Assembly: GCA_021018815.1 (NCBI GenBank)
Contig: JAITYX010000033.1
Coordinates: 3,776,001 to 3,840,000 of the forward strand
Direction of reading: 5' to 3'
Source of the DNA: Talinum fruticosum
Lineage: Eukaryota > Streptophyta > Magnoliopsida > Caryophyllales > Talinaceae
Length of the DNA: 64,000 bases
The translations under genes and the position numbers were made by a program. The notes under the pieces were generated by a model. The model saw only the letters and a list, made by a program, of their open reading frames with translations, did no database searches and was not told the origin of the DNA. Position 1 is the stretch's first letter. Each line of letters starts with the position of its first letter. This document shows, in pieces, positions 1-11,060 of the stretch.

Positions 1-304
1 AGCTACAACTCGCAGGAATTAGAAGAGATTTGTATGGAAGCTTATGACAATTCAGTAATTTAGAAAGGTCAAGCCAAAGCATTTCATGATGCTAAGCTTG
101 TCGGAAGGAATTTCAAATAGGGGAGAAAGTGTTATTGTTCAATTCACAATTGAGACTTTTTCCTAGTAAGTTAAGCTCTAGATGGCTATGACCTTTTGAG
201 GTAGTAAAGACTTATCCACATGAGGCTATTGAGACTAAAAGTTATTCTATTAATAAGATTTTTAAGGTGAATGGTCACAGGTTAAAGAATTTCTATGAAG
301 GAAG
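1..304 (+). pseudogene. Ty3/gypsy integrase C-terminal end (broken)
   Basis: Broken translation gives short stretches typical of the end of a plant Ty3/gypsy pol, such as [13 protein letters not shown] and, near the end, FKVNGHRLKNFYEG. In this family they form the C-terminal region of integrase, which binds DNA after the catalytic core. At least two in-frame stops and one frame change are present, so it is dead. The catalytic core lies left of the window. Its 3' flank (untranslated region, polypurine tract, LTR) is in the order expected for an Athila/Tat-type element. The family call comes from remembered motifs, not a search. Confidence 0.75.
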
Positions 305-427
305 CCAAATTTGCTCAGTAGAGGAGATTCATTTAGAAGACTCATGAGTTACAATGATGTCTAGCCAAAGAAGGTAAACAAAGGCGCTGATTAGGAGGTA
401 ACCCAATAGTTTTAGGGAAGTTTCTAC

Positions 428-466
428 AATTTTTACTTTTATTTTTATTTTTATTTTTATTTTATA
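428..466. repeat. (ATTTTT)n microsatellite
   Basis: A run of about six TTTTTA/ATTTTT units, in the AT-rich spacer downstream of the gypsy pol remnant. Confidence 0.85.
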
Positions 467-489
467 TGCATTAGGGACAATACATGAAT

Positions 490-502
490 TAAGTGTGGGG
501 AT
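490..502 (+). promoter_or_regulatory. Internal polypurine-like motif
   Basis: The motif taagtgtggggatt closely matches the tract just before the LTR at 1612-1626 (taagtgtgggggaatt). Athila/Tat/Ogre-type elements often carry an extra purine tract downstream of pol. Here it may be a second plus-strand primer site or a remnant of an older LTR boundary; function is inferred only. Confidence 0.45.
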
Positions 503-861
503 TGCATCTTGCATTTTAATTTTATGCATTTAGTCTTAGTAGCGTACTTTTTATTGAAAAAAAAATTTTTAGTGTCTTTCTTGTGAAGAAATGCATGAAC
601 ATGAATATATGCTAGGTTAACTTGCTTAAATTTTTCCTTTGTAAGTGAGAAATTTAACATGTTAATTGTCATTTAGAGTTGATTCTCATATATTTCTTCA
701 ATTATTGACAATCATAATTTTCATTTTTTATCATGTTATATGACCATGATAGAGGCAATAAATGGGCTTAAATTGTTCACCTAGACTACTAAACTTAGCA
801 GAATGACTCATTGAAAATTTTATTTTTCTTGTCTTGCTTATTAAAGTTTAGAATATGTTGG

Positions 862-988
862 TTCACCAATACAGGTTGGTTCAGGTGGTATGGCATTTGT
901 TCCCCTTAAGTGACTTGTGTATGGAAAAGACATGTGCTGGAAGAGTCAACCATATTTAGGGCCATTTACAACTCGAAACATATCAACA

Positions 989-992
<4 letters not shown>
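862..992 (+). mobile_element. SINE-like copy 1
   Basis: The start (ggttggttcaggtggtatgg) looks like a pol III box A of tRNA type, followed by ttccccttaag. The end (gggcc, then aactcgaaac) parallels the end of the copy at 1045-1205, and it finishes next to a TA-rich tail. It is not coding. The call rests on the paired resemblance of the two neighbouring copies and the box-A-like start; box B is weak in this copy. Confidence 0.4.

Positions 993-1035
<43 letters not shown>
993..1035. repeat. (TA)n microsatellite
   Basis: More than 18 TA units directly after the first SINE-like copy. Simple A/T-rich tails are common at plant SINE 3' ends. Confidence 0.9.
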
Positions 1036-1038
<3 letters not shown>

Positions 1039-1044
1039 TTTACT

Positions 1045-1205
1045 AACATGGGTAGGAGTTGGTGGCTCGGCACCATTTCCCCTTAAGTTCAGGTCTCAAG
1101 TTGAGCCTTTATGAATGGAGAAACCTATGTTGTGAGAGTCATGCCCCTTTTGGGCCGATCAATAGCTCGAACCATACTAACGGAAAAAAATAAAAAACTC
1201 AGCAC
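1045..1205 (+). mobile_element. SINE-like copy 2
   Basis: A box-A-like start (gttggtggctcggcacc) is followed by ttccccttaag, a box-B-like ggtctcaagttgagcc, a body containing gggccgatcaatagctcgaa, and an A-rich tail (ggaaaaaaataaaaaac). Order and spacing of the two boxes (about 45 bp) fit a tRNA-derived SINE of about 150 bp. It shares the ccccttaag and gggcc...ctcgaa...acta/atc landmarks with the upstream copy. Confidence 0.5.
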
Positions 1206-1611
1206 CTCTATTTGGGTGAGTGGGAGACAGGGAGTGTTTACAAGACAAGTTTATTATCGATTTTTAGTGAGTTATTTGCTAATTCAGCGTCTCTATAACC
1301 ATACCGCACCTTAATTTTTCTCATCCTAAAAACTTTTAAGACCTCTTTACCGGAATATATATGTTTGAAAAAGATAGATAATTTTTTACTATTGCTTAAG
1401 TGAAGGAAATATTGTGATGCTCGATGAATAAACTCTCCGATGACAATGCAATATTTAGTTTTACAATTGCTTGGGAAAGACAAGTTTTCATCAAACTATT
1501 TTGCAAGCAAGGAAAGTCTAGTTTATACTTTATGTTTTATGTGTGTCTTTAAAAGAAAGCGTAATATTAGATCGAGTCTTAGATTTCTTTTCACGAGGAC
1601 GTCCAAAGTCT

Positions 1612-1626
1612 AAGTGTGGGGGAATT
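1612..1626 (+). promoter_or_regulatory. 3' polypurine tract of the Ty3/gypsy element
   Basis: A purine-rich aagtgtgggggaattt run immediately precedes the TGTTA start of the LTR. This is the expected primer site for plus-strand DNA synthesis. Confidence 0.7.
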
Positions 1627-3914
1627 TGTTAAGACGTATTTTATACATAATTTTAGAAGTTATTTAGTTTATATTATATAGTTTTTTTTCTAATTTATCC
1701 TATTTTGTCTATTTTTAGGTAATTATCAAATAAAGTGGGGAAGAAAAGAAAAGATGTTAAAAGTGGGTTTTTAGCTACCGACAAGCGTCGAAGAAAAGAT
1801 ATGAAGTCGGTTCATAAAAATAATGTGTCAAAAAATGTTTATTTTATGATATTTTATTTAATGATATCTTAATTTGAAGAGAAAAGTGAAGATAATCATA
1901 CTCCTAAACCCACTAGAATTCCTCCTTAGAGTTGCATGAGAAGAAAGAGGAATAACCCATTACTATCTCATCACCAATTTATCATCATCATAATCCTCCT
2001 CTTCTTTTGTAACCTCCTTGCTTCACCATATATATATTTTTCACTAATCATCTCCCCGCCGGGCTCTCTTGGCCGGCAGACCTCACACCACCTTCATCTC
2101 CCATCACAAGCAATTATCATCACCAACCCCATCACAGACCACATCATCACACCATTCCATATCTCGTGTACCTCTCTTTAATGATCTCTCATCAACTCTT
2201 CAAATTATATTCCTCTTCATCATTTTCGCTTTCATCGCACGCTAATATTATCATAATCACCATCCTCTTCATCAATCAACACACCACCTCACGCAGCCAC
2301 CTTTACTTGCCCTTCATTCTTCATTCATCATCTTGATCATCATCACTATGGCAAGGATTATTATGGTAGTAGTATAATTATTGTAATTTTTATTTTAAGA
2401 CTTTATTTTTATTGTTAGTTTAATATTAAAGATGTTATTTTTACGTGTCCTAAATTATATTATGTGTGAGTAGTTTTTATATTTAGTATGATCTATTTAA
2501 AACCATGTTAAATTATTTATTTTGAAACAAAGTTTCGATCTTTATTGTGTTATTGATTTTATCCATGATTCTATGATAATTTGTTCTTTACGTTTATGTT
2601 TTTATGTCTAATTAATTAAAGTGCACGCGAATTAGTTTTATATAAATTCATATGATAGTTTAAAGGGTTTAAGTACGTAATCGTTTGATCTTTTAGACAT
2701 ATGTATCACCCTAGTTAATCATGAATGACTTATACCCATCTCTTTTACTTAGAAAATTATCATATATCCTTTTAAAATCAATTTGCTAGTAGATTGGTTA
2801 CTAGGCGCTAGATGATGTTCTTCTAATGCTTAATGCTCTAATTTGATTAACTTCTAGTGCTAGTGCTAGGGTTATCAATATTAGTAGGGTTTATATTAGG
2901 GCTAGACCTAATTAAACTAATAACTAAGGAAAAATGGGGAAGATTCGCTAGTGGTTGTCTTCTACAGTTTAGCTCATGGGTAGATCAATTTGTGTGTTAA
3001 TGATAAATAATAATTTGCATGGTGGATATAGATTATACTGAGTGTTTTTTATAAAACTGATATATTTGATATTATTTATTTGGTTTTTAGTTACTTTACT
3101 TAGTTGTCAAATTTTATTTACAAAGTTACAATCTTGTATTATTAATTTCGTTAACCCCCTTAAATAATAGTATTTGAGGTTAGTTTTAGGAATTTTATTT
3201 TAATTTAATTTTGAGTCTTTAGATATTTTAAGTTTTAGATAATTTTTCTGTCAATTTTTATTATTTTTTAGTTAGTTTGTTAGAAATTAGTTTAAAAATT
3301 ATTTCTTTTATTATTTTTAGTGTTTTATTTCCTTGTAGGGTTTAGATAGAGTCCTAGTTTGATGTGATTAAATTTTAGAATTTTAGGAATTAATTTGATA
3401 ATTTTTCAAATTTAATTCTTAAATTTAATTACTCCGGGTTTTTAGTTAAATAAATTCATAAATTCGGTCTTAAATTTTATTTTTATATTTTTAGGGTCTG
3501 GTTAGGTCTAGAAAATTAGTGTTGATATTCTAGGTAATTTTAGTATTTATTTTCGTAATTAATTTAGTGCAGAGTTTTAGTTATTTAATTTTCTGATTTA
3601 GAATTTGTTTATTTTCTTCTTTAGTTTTCTGTTTTAATTATTCTAAAAAAATATACAAAAATATTTCTGAGTTATTGTAGTTTTCTTATTATGTATAAAT
3701 TATTTATTTAGTTGTTAGATATTTCTATGATTTTTAGTTATTGATTTTTTAATTTATATTTTCTATTTTGTTTTTAAGAGTACTAAATTTAATTAGATTA
3801 AAGCTTACATGTTATTATATCTTTCCTCGTGGATTCGATCCCTACTTTCCTATGTTATATTATTTATATAAGCCTAAGTAGTGGTTTAATTTGTAGCTGA
3901 ACGACAAACTAACA
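1627..3914 (+). mobile_element. Athila/Tat-type Ty3/gypsy LTR (2288 bp)
   Basis: The LTR starts TGTTAAGACG after a polypurine tract and ends in aaactaaca, giving TGTTA...TAACA terminal inversions. A primer-binding site with the Asp-tRNA-type core gacgccgttgtcgagga follows after four bases. It contains CT/CAT-rich stretches (about 1960-2340) and is otherwise AT-rich and non-coding. An LTR with an internal 3' end on its left and an internal 5' end on its right is joined to two internal regions, as in tandem LTR-sharing elements. Only this one LTR copy is visible, so its ends are inferred from these landmarks. Confidence 0.75.
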
Positions 3915-3918
3915 AATT

Positions 3919-3938
3919 TTGACGCCGTTGTCGAGGAA
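3919..3938 (+). promoter_or_regulatory. Primer-binding site, Asp-tRNA type
   Basis: ttgacgccgttgtcgaggaa resembles the well-known ttggcgccgttgccgggga signature downstream of 5' LTRs in Athila/Tat/Ogre elements, with transitions that look like decay. It fixes the right end of the LTR and the element's direction. Confidence 0.75.
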
Positions 3939-4132
3939 AGAAAATAATAGTTGTTAGTTTTATTTAGTTTAGATTTACTACATTTATTCCTTCTTTCTTA
4001 CTTTAATAGTTTATTTTCATAGTTTTTTTTTAGTGTTTTTTTTTTAAATTTTAACAAGGAGTATACATTTGATGAAGTTGAAAGCCAAGTAAGTGTTTCT
4101 AATTCTGTTTCGTAACTTTTGAAATTATTGAG

Positions 4133-5137
4133 ATGACTACTTTACGTGAACTTGCTGCACCTAACTTGGATACACAACTTCTACCTATGTTATATCATGC
4201 AGTGGACCGACCACTAAAACTGAACTCCACATTTTTAAATATGTTACCTAAATTTCATGAACTGCCTAGTGAGGGCCCATATCATCATATTAATGAGTTT
4301 ATTATTACATGTACCACTATGCAATTTGAGGGAATCACCCAAGACCAAATTAAATTGAGAGCCTTTTCACTTCAAGATATGACTAAAGATTGGTTTTATT
4401 ACCTACCCCTACAATAAGTTCATAAATCATTTTTAGAGAAATTTTTTCCTGCATGTAGGATAGGGTCGATTAGAAAAGAAATTTGTGGCATTAAACAAAT
4501 GACTCGGGGAGACTTTTTCTCTATATTGGGAGCGTTTTAATAAATTATGTGCTAGTTGTCCATAACATCAAATTTCCGAGCATTTATTAATTCAATATTT
4601 TTATGAAGGTTTATTGCTAATAGATAAATATATGGTAGATGTTGCTAGTGGAGGGGCCTTGTTTAATAAGACTCCAGCTTAGGCTAGAGAATTGTTTAAT
4701 ATTATGGCCCAAAATACTCAACAATTTGGAATTGGAGATACCCAATTTAGGAATATTAATGAGTTCAATTTAGGACCATCTATAGAGACCCAATTATCCA
4801 AATTACCGTTATGTTGAACAAATTAGTCCATAGAGAAGAAGTAGTAGTTTGTAATATTTGTTGTTTAAAGGGTCATGTTTCTAATTCAATCCTACACAAC
4901 AAAGAGGGCATGTGAATGTTATTTTTTCCAACCAAGGTCAAATGAACCTTGACCCATTCTCGAACACTTATGAAGAATGGAGTGACTACTCTAACCTTAG
5001 GTATGGATTTTAAGAAAACCCCCAAAATTTGATCAATTCATTGCTCAGGACAAAACTAATTATCTTTTAGAGCAAATCATTAAGAAGATGGATGACCAGA
5101 AAAAGGTGACTCGACCTTAGGTTCCAAAGTGTAGAGA
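4133..5137 (+). pseudogene. Athila/Tat-type gag (broken)
   Basis: The open part (4133-4417, 94 aa) begins MTTLRELAAPNLDTQ and has LPKFHELPSEGPYHH and FSLQDMTKDWFYYLP, landmarks of the retrotransposon gag (capsid) domain. After the first stop the homology continues in changing frames (EKFFPACR, then a broken middle, then ARELFNIMAQNTQQF). Near 4850-4890 a CCHC-knuckle remnant is seen (VCNICCLKGHVSN). At least four stops or frameshifts interrupt it. It ends at about 5137, just before a Sirevirus inserted. Gag would form the particle that packages the element's RNA. Family is from remembered motifs. Confidence 0.8.
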
Positions 5138-5189
5138 TGACCATTAAGCAGGTTCAAGAGAGACATATTGCCAACGATACAACAATTAG
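5138..5189. other. Short target flank left of SV-1
   Basis: About 50 bp of gag-derived or unidentified DNA before the copia LTR. The five bases next to the LTR (attag, 5185-5189) would be the left target duplication, but its partner cannot be confirmed because the right side of SV-1 is rearranged. Confidence 0.4.
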
Positions 5190-6770
5190 TGAAGACTCGG
5201 ACACTTCTCAACGCATTTCGAGTTGTATTAAATGAATCAGGTATAACCATCTCATACTTATAGAGTTTTGATTCCAAGGCATTCTCTCGTATCTCGAAAC
5301 TTCTTTGAGTAAAATGGTATCTTCTCTAAGTGATACAGCTTTTACTTCTTATACTTCTTGCTTATCCGTGAGTGACTCGGACAACCGGTTCTCTGTTTCG
5401 AGTCCCTCATCACTCAGATTTATCGCAGATTGAATAGACTAGTATTTCGTCTTTTCTCACTCGGAATCCGACTTCGGTTATAAGCTCTATTATGTTATAT
5501 TCAAGTACTTTTAGTATAATTATTACTTAGTCTATATCAAGTTATCTCACTTTGATATTCTTTACTTATCTTGATCCTTCACTTAGACTAAATTAGATGG
5601 AATTATGAGTATCATTGATATTGGACTCGTAAAATTCCACTTCTCTTCGACTCGGATAATTAGTTGATTAATTATCATATTTATTTAATTATCTCGTGTC
5701 TAATCTTGGACCAAAAGTATTTTATACTTTGAGAACCAAAATTGATTTACTTTTGTAGGTTATTCAAACGAGGATACACATTTTTCAAACCACAAAAGTA
5801 ACCGACTTCAAAACGTCAAATCACCAGCGAGACATGGCTTTTCACCTTCTCTCGCTCCAGTCCCAAAAGATTGTGTCGAGCTATCTCGTTTCCAAATCTG
5901 AAAACTGGAACGCCAAGCTTAACGGTGGTTTTCACCTTACCTCTCGGGACACCGCTAGTAGTTTTGGGACTTCCAAGAGAGTTAAATCGTTGTCCAACGT
6001 TCACATTACAACGGATACTTTCCGAGTGACTCGTAAAGCTTCTATCAACGGTCACAGAGGACTCTCGCCAGCAGATGAAGATAACGGCTACTCTGCCTGG
6101 TCATCTATAAATAGAAGCCACTTCATAAGACTTGAAGATTGCCGAACCTATTGTTAATATACGTACTTGTGTAAAGTCTTTGTATTCATTCACAATCTTC
6201 TACTTACAACTCCTATTCCGTAATTCATTACCTTCCGAGTTGTAAGGTCTTGTACTCGATTACAAACTCTTTCTTACTTTGTAAGGTCCCTTGACTAAGC
6301 CGTAAGGGTAAACTCAGCTTAGTTGTCCCTAGCTGTAAAGGTTATCTCAGCTAGGAAGTACTAGATCGGATAAGAGAATTTCGAGTCTAGGATAACTTGT
6401 AAAGAGTTGTCTAAGGGAACAACTCGAGTTCGATCAGCTCACGGTATTTTGTGGACTCAAAATAGTGGATTTGACTTCGTGTCCTGGATTGACATGGTCC
6501 GTGGTTTTCTCGCCCCGGAGGGTTTCCACGTAATCTCTAAGTGTTTACTATCCGAGTTCATTCTAGACTCGGACTGTCTTCAAGCAATTGCTTTACTTGC
6601 CATTTCTATCTATTCAGCTCTTTCCGAGTCTCTACTTTTCGACTGCTGTTTGACTCGTAACCGCATTCCGTATTTTACTTGGCAAAAGAGTTTGAATTTC
6701 CACAAGATTTCTTCCTCACCCTATTCACCCCCTTCTAGGGTGACTCGGACTCTCCCCGAGCAAACCTTCA
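5190..6770 (+). mobile_element. SV-1 5' LTR (1581 bp)
   Basis: Starts TGAAGACTCGGAC and ends GCAAACCTTCA (TGAAG/CTTCA inversion). A second, closely similar copy lies at 11926-13504, and the same sequence occurs inverted in SV-2. A TATA box sits at 6106-6113. ORFs inside it (for example 5834-6157) recur in the other LTR copy only because the LTR is duplicated, and I do not call them genes. Confidence 0.9.
6106..6113 (+). promoter_or_regulatory. TATA box in SV-1 5' LTR
   Basis: tataaata within ctataaatagaagcc, conserved in position in the Sirevirus LTRs here (12840-12847; inverted at 13904-13911 and 23370-23377; 37510-37517; inverted variant near 26264-26271). Likely the pol II promoter core of the element's transcript. 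Confidence 0.65.
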
Positions 6771-6772
6771 AT

Positions 6773-6784
6773 TGGTATCGAGCC
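6773..6784 (+). promoter_or_regulatory. SV-1 primer-binding site, Met-tRNA type
   Basis: tggtatcgagcc lies two bases after the LTR end. The family consensus is tggtatcagagcc; this copy lacks one A and G there, as does the second PBS at 13507. Confidence 0.75.
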
Positions 6785-6829
6785 TAGCCTTTCCGAAAGG
6801 ATCTAACCATCCAAAGGTCTAAAGATCAA

Positions 6830-8190
6830 ATGGCTCGGAACACCTGGAGAGTTCGATGAAGGAAGATCTTCCAACAGGCCACCAAAATTCAAAGGATCAA
6901 ACTTTGGGCACTCGGAAGAAGCTTATGGAGAATTATTCCCAAGAAAAAGGCTGAATTCACTCCGAGCGAAGCGAGAAGTTCGAAAGAACTTCAAGGCAAT
7001 GAACATTCTGATGTGTGCCATTAGCTCGGAGGAATACAATCGAGTGTCCGCTCGCGACACAACAAAAGAAGTGTGGGACACACCTGTCAACACTTACGAA
7101 GGAACTAGCCGAGTCGACAAGCGAAGATTAGTTAATATCTTCATAAATACGAGCTATTCAAGATGGAGTCGAAGAAAACATCACTCGGATGTTCATCCGG
7201 TTTATCGAGATTACCAACAATCTCAAGTCTCCGGGTAAGAAAATCACACACGAGGAAATGTGCGTAAAGATACTCGTAAGTCTGCCCAAAAGAAGATGGG
7301 GTCCGAAGGTGACTCGCCATAGAGGAGGCTCGTAACCTCTCACTCTTAAAGCCGACGAGCTCATCGGAAAGCTTCTAACACATGAAATCCATCTAGAAGA
7401 AGAGGATGCCGAGGGCAGCTCCAAAAAGAACATAGCACCGAAAGCCTCGGAATCTCAAGAAGCAAATCCGAGCTCATCCGACTCGTAAGACGATCCCATG
7501 GCACTCATTGGAAGAGGCTTCAAGAGAATGATGAAGCACAAAAGATGGGACAAAAGGCCAAAAGAAGAATTCTACAAGAAAGATAAGAGACACGTAAAAG
7601 GTAAGTTTTCTTCCCCTTCAAAGTTATCTTTATCTAAGAATTCTAGGTGTTTCGAGTGTGGCAAAGAAAGACCACATAGTCAAAGACTGTCCGAAAAGAA
7701 CAAGGGACAGAAAGAAGAAGAAAGCCATGATGGCAACATGGAGCGATGAGGATTCATCGAAGATGATGAGGATTTGGACGACTCGAAATGTCCGATGGCA
7801 ATTTCGACTCGTAAGCCGAAAACGAGTCGACTCGGACTCGCACAATGAGGAAACTAACCCTCAAGAGGTAATTGATTACTTCCTCAAATTCTCCAAAGTT
7901 GATTTAGCTAAATATATTTTTACTTTGGAAGAAAAGTCCAATTCGACTCTTCCCATTTCAAAGAACAACTTGAGTCAATTTCTTCCGGGAGCAATTCTTT
8001 GAAAAACGAATTGGAAAAACTAAGACTCACACTCGGAGAACTCAAGACTAGTGCTCAAGCTAATGAGACCGAGTCCGAGTTACTCAGAAAGAGAATGAGC
8101 AATTAAAACAGAAGCTCACCGAGTCTCAAGATCTGATTTTAAAATTTACTCAAGGTCGAAAAACCTTGACATGCTCTTAGGATCACAATG
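6830..8190 (+). pseudogene. SV-1 gag (broken)
   Basis: Start is the ATG in caaatggctcgg, the same as in SV-4. Recognisable pieces in changing frames: MNILMCAISSEEYNRVSARD (6999 on), a basic MALIGRGFKRMMKHKRWDK region (7498 on), the nucleocapsid knuckle beginning CFECG (near 7650) and MMATWSDED (near 7725). Single-base changes produce stops: at about 7490 a Ser-Glu pair expected from SV-4 reads Ser-stop (tcgtaa). Gag would coat the RNA and form the particle; this copy cannot. Confidence 0.8.
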
Positions 8191-8830
8191 TGTCTCCTTT
8201 CGAAAAGAAGGTCTTGGTTTCAACAGAGAAGAGGAATCCAATTCCTACTCGTAACTCGTTTAAAAATGATTCCGTAACCGTGAAGTTCAGGAAAGCCGAG
8301 CACGGTCCCATTCACGTAAATGAAAGAAGGACTAAGCCCTGAACCGTTTACAAAAAGAAACCATTCTCTCCTACTTCAAAAGGAAAAGTTTTCAAAAAGA
8401 AAGAGACACGGACTCGGCTCTCCGAGAGGAAGACTCAGAATCAGACAAAACCCAAAGTCATTCAAATTTGGGTTCTAAAACACCTTTTTCCTCGTAAAAG
8501 GACCACAAGTAAGGAATGTTACTGGGTTCGTTAGAGGAAGTGAGAAGGGTTAGATTCTCTCTGTTTTGCAGGTCACTCGAAAAGATCAAAAGGACATCGG
8601 TACCTTGACAAGTGGATGTTCACGCCACATGTCAGAGATGCAGGACTCTTTTCCGAGTTGGAAAGGCATAAAGGAGGAAAAGTCACATTTGGAGATGATA
8701 GCAAAGGCAAGATAGTGGGGATTGGCAAGATTGGAAAAGGAAGCAATTTGGTCAGCCCAGCCTACCTTGTCAAAGGATTAAAGTATAATCTACCCAAAGA
8801 TGCGACAAAGGTCAAGAGGTAAGATTCACT
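8191..8830 (+). pseudogene. SV-1 gag-pol linker and aspartic protease (broken)
   Basis: The linker is lysine-rich. The protease active-site region lies at about 8604-8635, where the family reads a Tyr-Leu-Asp-Ser-Gly-Cys stretch. One extra base shifts the frame at the Asp, so the frame that continues to CSRHM has Thr where the catalytic Asp should be. Downstream KVTFGDDSKGKIVGIGKIGK (8660-8740) is clear. Protease would cut the polyprotein; this copy is dead. Confidence 0.75.
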
Positions 8831-8899
8831 CGGACCAATTGCACTATTTCTGATGCCACTACCAAAGAGATCAAGCTTTTAGGTAAGAGGTCAGGTAAT

Positions 8900-9720
8900 A
8901 CTTACATTATTCCTCTTTCGACCCAAGTCAGAATTTATCTTGCTTAAAAGCATCTCTCCATGATGAATCATGGACTTGGCATCGTAGATTAGGCCATATT
9001 AGCATGCATACTATCAAGAAATTGGCATCTAATGGTCTAGTTAGGGGTTTACCTAACTGTGTTTTTTAGAAAGACAAAGTATGTGAAGCATGCACCAAAG
9101 GGAAACAAGTCGATCTTCATTCAAATCTCTGAAGACAGCTTCCACATCCAAAGTGCTTGAACTGCTACATATGGACTTATGTGGTGAAATCCTTGTGAAG
9201 AGTCTCGGAGGTAAATCTTACATACTTGTTATTATTGATGATTATTCACGATTTACCTGGGTGTGTTTTCTTAAGCACAAAAATGAAGCTTTCAAGGAGT
9301 TCAAGCAAGCTCGCAGAAAATTCAAGTTGAGTCTCGCACTCGGATCCAGCAGGATTCGAACCGACCATGGAAGGGAGTTCGATTACTCGTAATTCTTAGA
9401 GTTCCGTGACAAAAATGGAATCTCTACAACTTCTCAACACCCGTAACTCCTCAATAGAATGGAGTAGTAGAGGGAAAGAACAGAACCCTTGAAGAAATAG
9501 CAAGGACGATGATGATTGAGCACAACTTGCCTTACTATTTCTCAGGCGAGGCAATCAACACAACCAACTACACTCGAATAGATGCCTCATCGGACCCATT
9601 CTGAAGAAAACACCTTATGAGCTCTACAAAGGGAAGAAGCCAAATATTTCCTATTTCGCACCATTCTGATGTAAATGCTTCGTTCACAACAACGGTGAGG
9701 ATCACGTGACCAAGTTTGAT
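8900..9720 (+). pseudogene. SV-1 GAG-pre-integrase and integrase core (broken)
   Basis: SWTWHRRLGHIS and VCEACTKGK give the His-His-Cys-Cys zinc-binding region. Then come LLHMDLCGE (first core Asp) and IRTDHGREF (second core Asp region, 9345-9385), followed by the third catalytic region in a broken frame and YELYKGKKPNIS near 9620-9650. Stops interrupt the zinc region, and a stop falls after the second Asp. Integrase would insert the cDNA into the genome. Confidence 0.8.
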
Positions 9721-10200
9721 GCTCGGTCGACGAAGGTATTTTTCTAGGTTACTCCTCTCACAAGCAAAGCTTATTGCATTTTCAATAAGCGAACTAACAA
9801 AGTGGAAGAAAGCATCCACGTAGTGTTTGATGAGCTTGAACACGAGAAGCCAAGTGAGTCGTCATACTCGAACCGAAGCTCAGTAGAGATGATGACGAAG
9901 CCGAGCCTACAAAGACTCGGACTCAACCTCGCTCGTAATGAAATCACTCGTAACGAGGTAACTCGGAATGAGACAACTCAAGAGCTCGCTCGTAACGAAC
10001 AAGTTGATGAAGTGGGTCACTCGTAACAAGCTTCGAAGATCAAGCGGCTCAGCCCACAAATCTCGTGAATCGGAGAACTGGTAAAGCATTCAAATTTACT
10101 CCCAGTCATCCCCAAGAAAACATAATTTCGGATATCAACAAGTGGGGTAAGAACTCGTTTCTCTCTACATAATCTATGTGCATTCACTGCATTCATTTCA
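9721..10200 (+). other. SV-1 integrase-RT linker
   Basis: Poorly conserved, acidic and Asn/Glu/Thr-rich connecting region (repeated Arg-Asn-Glu-Val/Met-Thr motifs at 9930-10020). It holds VEESIHVVFDELEHE (about 9800) and then the short segment that leads into RT. Many stops. The matching linker lies at 19150-19640 (SV-2) and 41060-41620 (SV-4). Confidence 0.55.
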
Positions 10201-11060
10201 TTAAACGAACCCAAAAATGCACTAGAGGCCCTTAATGAACCTGAATGGGTAGAGGCCATGCAAGAGGAACTCAATCAATTCGAGAGAAACCAAGTCCGGA
10301 CTCCGACCAACCGACCTTCCGACCACCCAGCTATAGGAACTAAATGGGTTTTCAAGAACAAACTGGATGAGGGTGGAGTGGTAGTCGAAACAAGGCTAGA
10401 CTTGTGGCTCAAGGCTATAATCAAGAAGAAGGAATTGATTGTGGGGAAACCTTTGCACCTGTAGCCAGAATCGAAGCTATCGGAATATCGTTGGCATTTG
10501 CATCTAGCATGCATATTAAATTATATCAAATGGATGTTAAGTGTGCATTTCTCAATGGTTTTATTGAAGAAGAAGTCTATGTCGAACAGCCTCCCGGTTT
10601 TGAAAACTCGGAATTTCCAAATCATGTTTTCAAACTTCAAAAGGCTCTCTATGGTCTTAAACAAGCACCTCGAACTTGGTATGAAAGACTCGAGTAACTT
10701 CTTGGTTCAAAATGATTTTAAAAGAGGATAGATCTACAAGACTCTCTTCATAAAAACTAAGGGGAAAGATTTCCTTATTGTTCAAATCTATGTTGATGAT
10801 ATTATCTTCGGTACTACTAATGAATTTCGTGCCGAGAATTTTCCGGGTTGATGAGTCAAGAGTTCCAAATGAGTCTGATGGGAGAACTCAACTTCGTCCT
10901 TGGGTTACAAATCAAACAAGACAAAGATGGGATCTATGTCCATCAATCAAAGTACACCAAGGAACCGCTGAAGAAATACAAACTCCAAGATGCAAAGTAT
11001 GCATCTACTCCCATGAGCAGACATTATAAAGCTTGACTCGGACGAGAAAGGTAAAACAAT
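10201..11060 (+). pseudogene. SV-1 reverse transcriptase (broken)
   Basis: Copia-type RVT_2 landmarks in order: GTKWVFKNKLDEGG (10335), QGYNQEEGIDCGETFAPVAR (10404 on), MDVKCAFLNGFIEEEVYVEQ (10540), ALYGLKQAPRTWYERLE (10650), the catalytic YVDDIIFG (about 10788-10811), and GELNFVLGLQIKQDKDGIYV (10880 on). The active site is unaltered, but frameshifts at about 10395 and 10700 and several stops break the frame. RT would copy the RNA into cDNA. Confidence 0.88.

Larger units (their letters stand above)
305..1626 (+). other. Post-pol untranslated region of the Ty3/gypsy element
   Basis: About 1.3 kb between the pol remnant and the LTR, with no credible coding sequence. The first ~110 bp resemble the spacer that follows pol in Athila/Tat elements. 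The block also holds an ATTTTT microsatellite, two polypurine-like motifs (491-500 and 1612-1626), two SINE-like copies and a TA run. Short ORFs on both strands are low complexity or isolated. Confidence 0.6.

Noticed and set aside
1936..2181. 81 aa ORF with a hydrophobic N-terminus
   Set aside because: Lies within the gypsy LTR in a CT/CAT-rich stretch. The hydrophobic look follows composition.
5834..6157. ORF of 107 aa (MAFHLLSLQS...) repeated at 12501-12812
   Set aside because: Lies within the Sirevirus LTR. It recurs because LTRs are duplicated, and it covers the promoter region.
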